Shown here: in pieces, positions 30,925 to 32,040 of the stretch | How positions within the stretch are numbered: position 1 is the stretch's first letter | Layout: the number at the start of each line of letters is the position of its first letter | NCBI RefSeq assembly: GCF_030124325.1 | Contig: NZ_JASKLR010000040.1 | Location: 1-32,040, forward strand | Reading direction: 5' to 3' | DNA length: 32,040 nt | From: Sinorhizobium sp. 8-89 | GTDB taxonomy: Bacteria > Pseudomonadota > Alphaproteobacteria > Rhizobiales > Rhizobiaceae | Program-made: the position numbers and the translations under genes | Notes under the pieces: generated by a model | Databases searched by the model: none | Told to the model about the DNA's origin: nothing | The model's input: only the letters and a program-made list of their open reading frames with translations

Positions 30925-32040
30925 ATGCTCGAAAAAAGCAACGAACTCACCGCCTGGGACCGCGACCATTTCTTCCATCCGTCCACGCACATGGGCATGC
31001 ATGCCCGCGGCGAGACCCAGATCCGGGTCATCGGCGGCGGCGAAGGCGTTTACATCACCGACGTTGCCGGCAAGCGCAGCCTTGACGCCTTCGCCGGCCT
31101 CTACTGCGTCAACGTCGGCTATGGCCGGCAGAAGATCGCCGAGGCGATCGCCGAACAGGCGAAGAACCTCGCCTATTATCACGCCTATGTCGGCCACGGC
31201 ACCGAGGCATCGATCCGGCTCTCGAAGATGATCATCGACCGCGCGCCGAACGGCATGAGCCGTGTCTATTTCGGTCTCTCCGGCTCCGACGCCAACGAGA
31301 CCAACATCAAGCTCATCTGGTACTACAACAATATCCTCGGCAGGCCCGAGAAGAAGAAGATCATTTCGCGCTGGCGCGGCTATCACGGTTCAGGTGTCAT
31401 GACCGGCTCACTGACCGGCCTGCAGCTTTTCCACAATGCCTTCGACCTGCCGCGGGCGCCGATCCTGCACACTGAGGCTCCCTACTATTTCCGCCGTCCG
31501 GACCGCTCGATGAACGAAGAGCAGTTCTCGCAGTATTGCGCCGACAAGCTGGAGGAGATGATTCTCGCCGAAGGGCCGGATACGATCGCCGCCTTCATCG
31601 GCGAGCCTATCCTCGGCACCGGCGGCATCGTGCCGCCGCCAAAGGGCTACTGGCAGAAGATCCAGGCGGTGCTCGAGAAATACGACATTCTGCTGGTCGC
31701 CGACGAGGTCGTCACGGGCTTCGGTCGCCTGGGAACAATGTTCGGCTCCGATCACTACGGCATCAAGCCTGATCTCATCACCATCGCCAAGGGCCTGACG
31801 TCGGCCTACGCGCCGCTTTCCGGCAGCATTGTCTCGGAAAAGATGTGGCAGGTACTGGTGCAGGGGTCGGACGAACTCGGCCCGATCGGCCACGGCTGGA
31901 CCTACTCCGCCCACCCGATCTGCGCTGCGGCCGGCATCGCCAATCTCGAACTGATCGACGAACTCGGTATTGTCGAGAATGCCGGTTCGACCGGAGCCTA
32001 TTTCCGGTCCGAACTCACAAAGGCGCTCTCGGGCCACAAG
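30925..32040 (+). CDS. Class III PLP-dependent aminotransferase (partial, runs off right edge)
   Basis: The first 372 residues of an expected 450-460, with no stop before the window ends. It is an omega-amino-acid/diamine:pyruvate-type aminotransferase. 'GLSGSDANETNIKL' contacts the PLP phosphate, 'YHGSGVMTGS' stacks on the ring, 'LLVADEVVTGFGR' holds the Asp that binds the pyridine nitrogen, and the Schiff-base Lys is K289 in 'TIAKGLTSAYAP'. AAAGGA (30913-30918) lies 6 nt before the ATG. Paired with gabD it would convert GABA, putrescine-derived or similar amines to the semialdehyde. The amine substrate cannot be fixed from sequence. Confidence 0.9.
   Translation, partial: MLEKSNELTAWDRDHFFHPSTHMGMHARGETQIRVIGGGEGVYITDVAGKRSLDAFAGLYCVNVGYGRQKIAEAIAEQAKNLAYYHAYVGHGTEASIRLSKMIIDRAPNGMSRVYFGLSGSDANETNIKLIWYYNNILGRPEKKKIISRWRGYHGSGVMTGSLTGLQLFHNAFDLPRAPILHTEAPYYFRRPDRSMNEEQFSQYCADKLEEMILAEGPDTIAAFIGEPILGTGGIVPPPKGYWQKIQAVLEKYDILLVADEVVTGFGRLGTMFGSDHYGIKPDLITIAKGLTSAYAPLSGSIVSEKMWQVLVQGSDELGPIGHGWTYSAHPICAAAGIANLELIDELGIVENAGSTGAYFRSELTKALSGHK

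Noticed and set aside
29575..31386. 603-residue open frame on the minus strand
   Set aside because: It lies antisense to the well-supported gabD and aminotransferase genes; long antisense frames are normal in high-GC coding DNA and its translation resembles no family.

Overview
The window is high-GC alphaproteobacterial DNA, most likely from Sinorhizobium/Ensifer. The evidence is a complete minCDE operon, a phosphonate/phosphate transporter operon with the phnC-D-E-E layout of S. meliloti phoCDET, a hutIHGU operon, a RIME-like rhizobial intergenic repeat and CtrA/GANTC-type sites. In S. meliloti these gene families sit on the pSymB chromid, so a chromid segment is plausible, but that is inference. 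No rRNA, tRNA, CRISPR, integrase or transposase was found.

Layout: 1-1680 holds a tandem universal stress protein and a DUF3775 protein. 1973-3833 (minus strand) is minCDE, which places the division site. The 482-bp gap 3834-4315 carries a full-consensus CtrA site in front of minC, a cluster of GANTC sites with a DnaA-like 9-mer, and an array of 11-bp Pho-box-like repeats in front of phnC. 4316-11342 is a phn operon: importer (phnC, phnD, two phnE), a 2H-phosphoesterase-like DUF1045 protein, phnM and phnN. The C-P lyase core phnGHIJKL is not in the window and must lie elsewhere if the pathway works. 11478-13170 is a divergent ArsR regulator/MFS exporter pair. 13171-13621 is a gene-free gap with a RIME-like repeat, a long hairpin and a HutC-type palindrome. 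13622-18888 is hutIHGU for histidine degradation; hutC and hutF are absent from the window.

18932-27770 is a divergent gene set built around a MurR/RpiR-type regulator. Leftward genes are ridA-like, rpiR-like, an SDR, a cytoplasmic GH20 hexosaminidase, an M81 (MlrC-like) hydrolase and an MFS carrier. Rightward genes are an NTF2-like protein and a second M81 hydrolase. The shared 115-bp promoter region contains two perfect inverted repeats. The combination suggests uptake and stepwise breakdown of an amino-sugar- and amide-containing compound. I cannot name the substrate, and this is the best candidate here for an undescribed pathway.

27816-29329 is a decaying zone. A 3' remnant of purU (catalytic His replaced, plus a frameshift) is joined head-on to a 5'-truncated GntR regulator at about 28248, as if a deletion removed both divergent 5' ends. 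The next gene, an Lrp/AsnC regulator, has a one-base frameshift in its C-terminal tail. The window ends with a gabD-like succinate-semialdehyde dehydrogenase and a class III aminotransferase that runs off the right edge, probably a GABA/polyamine-type amine catabolic operon.
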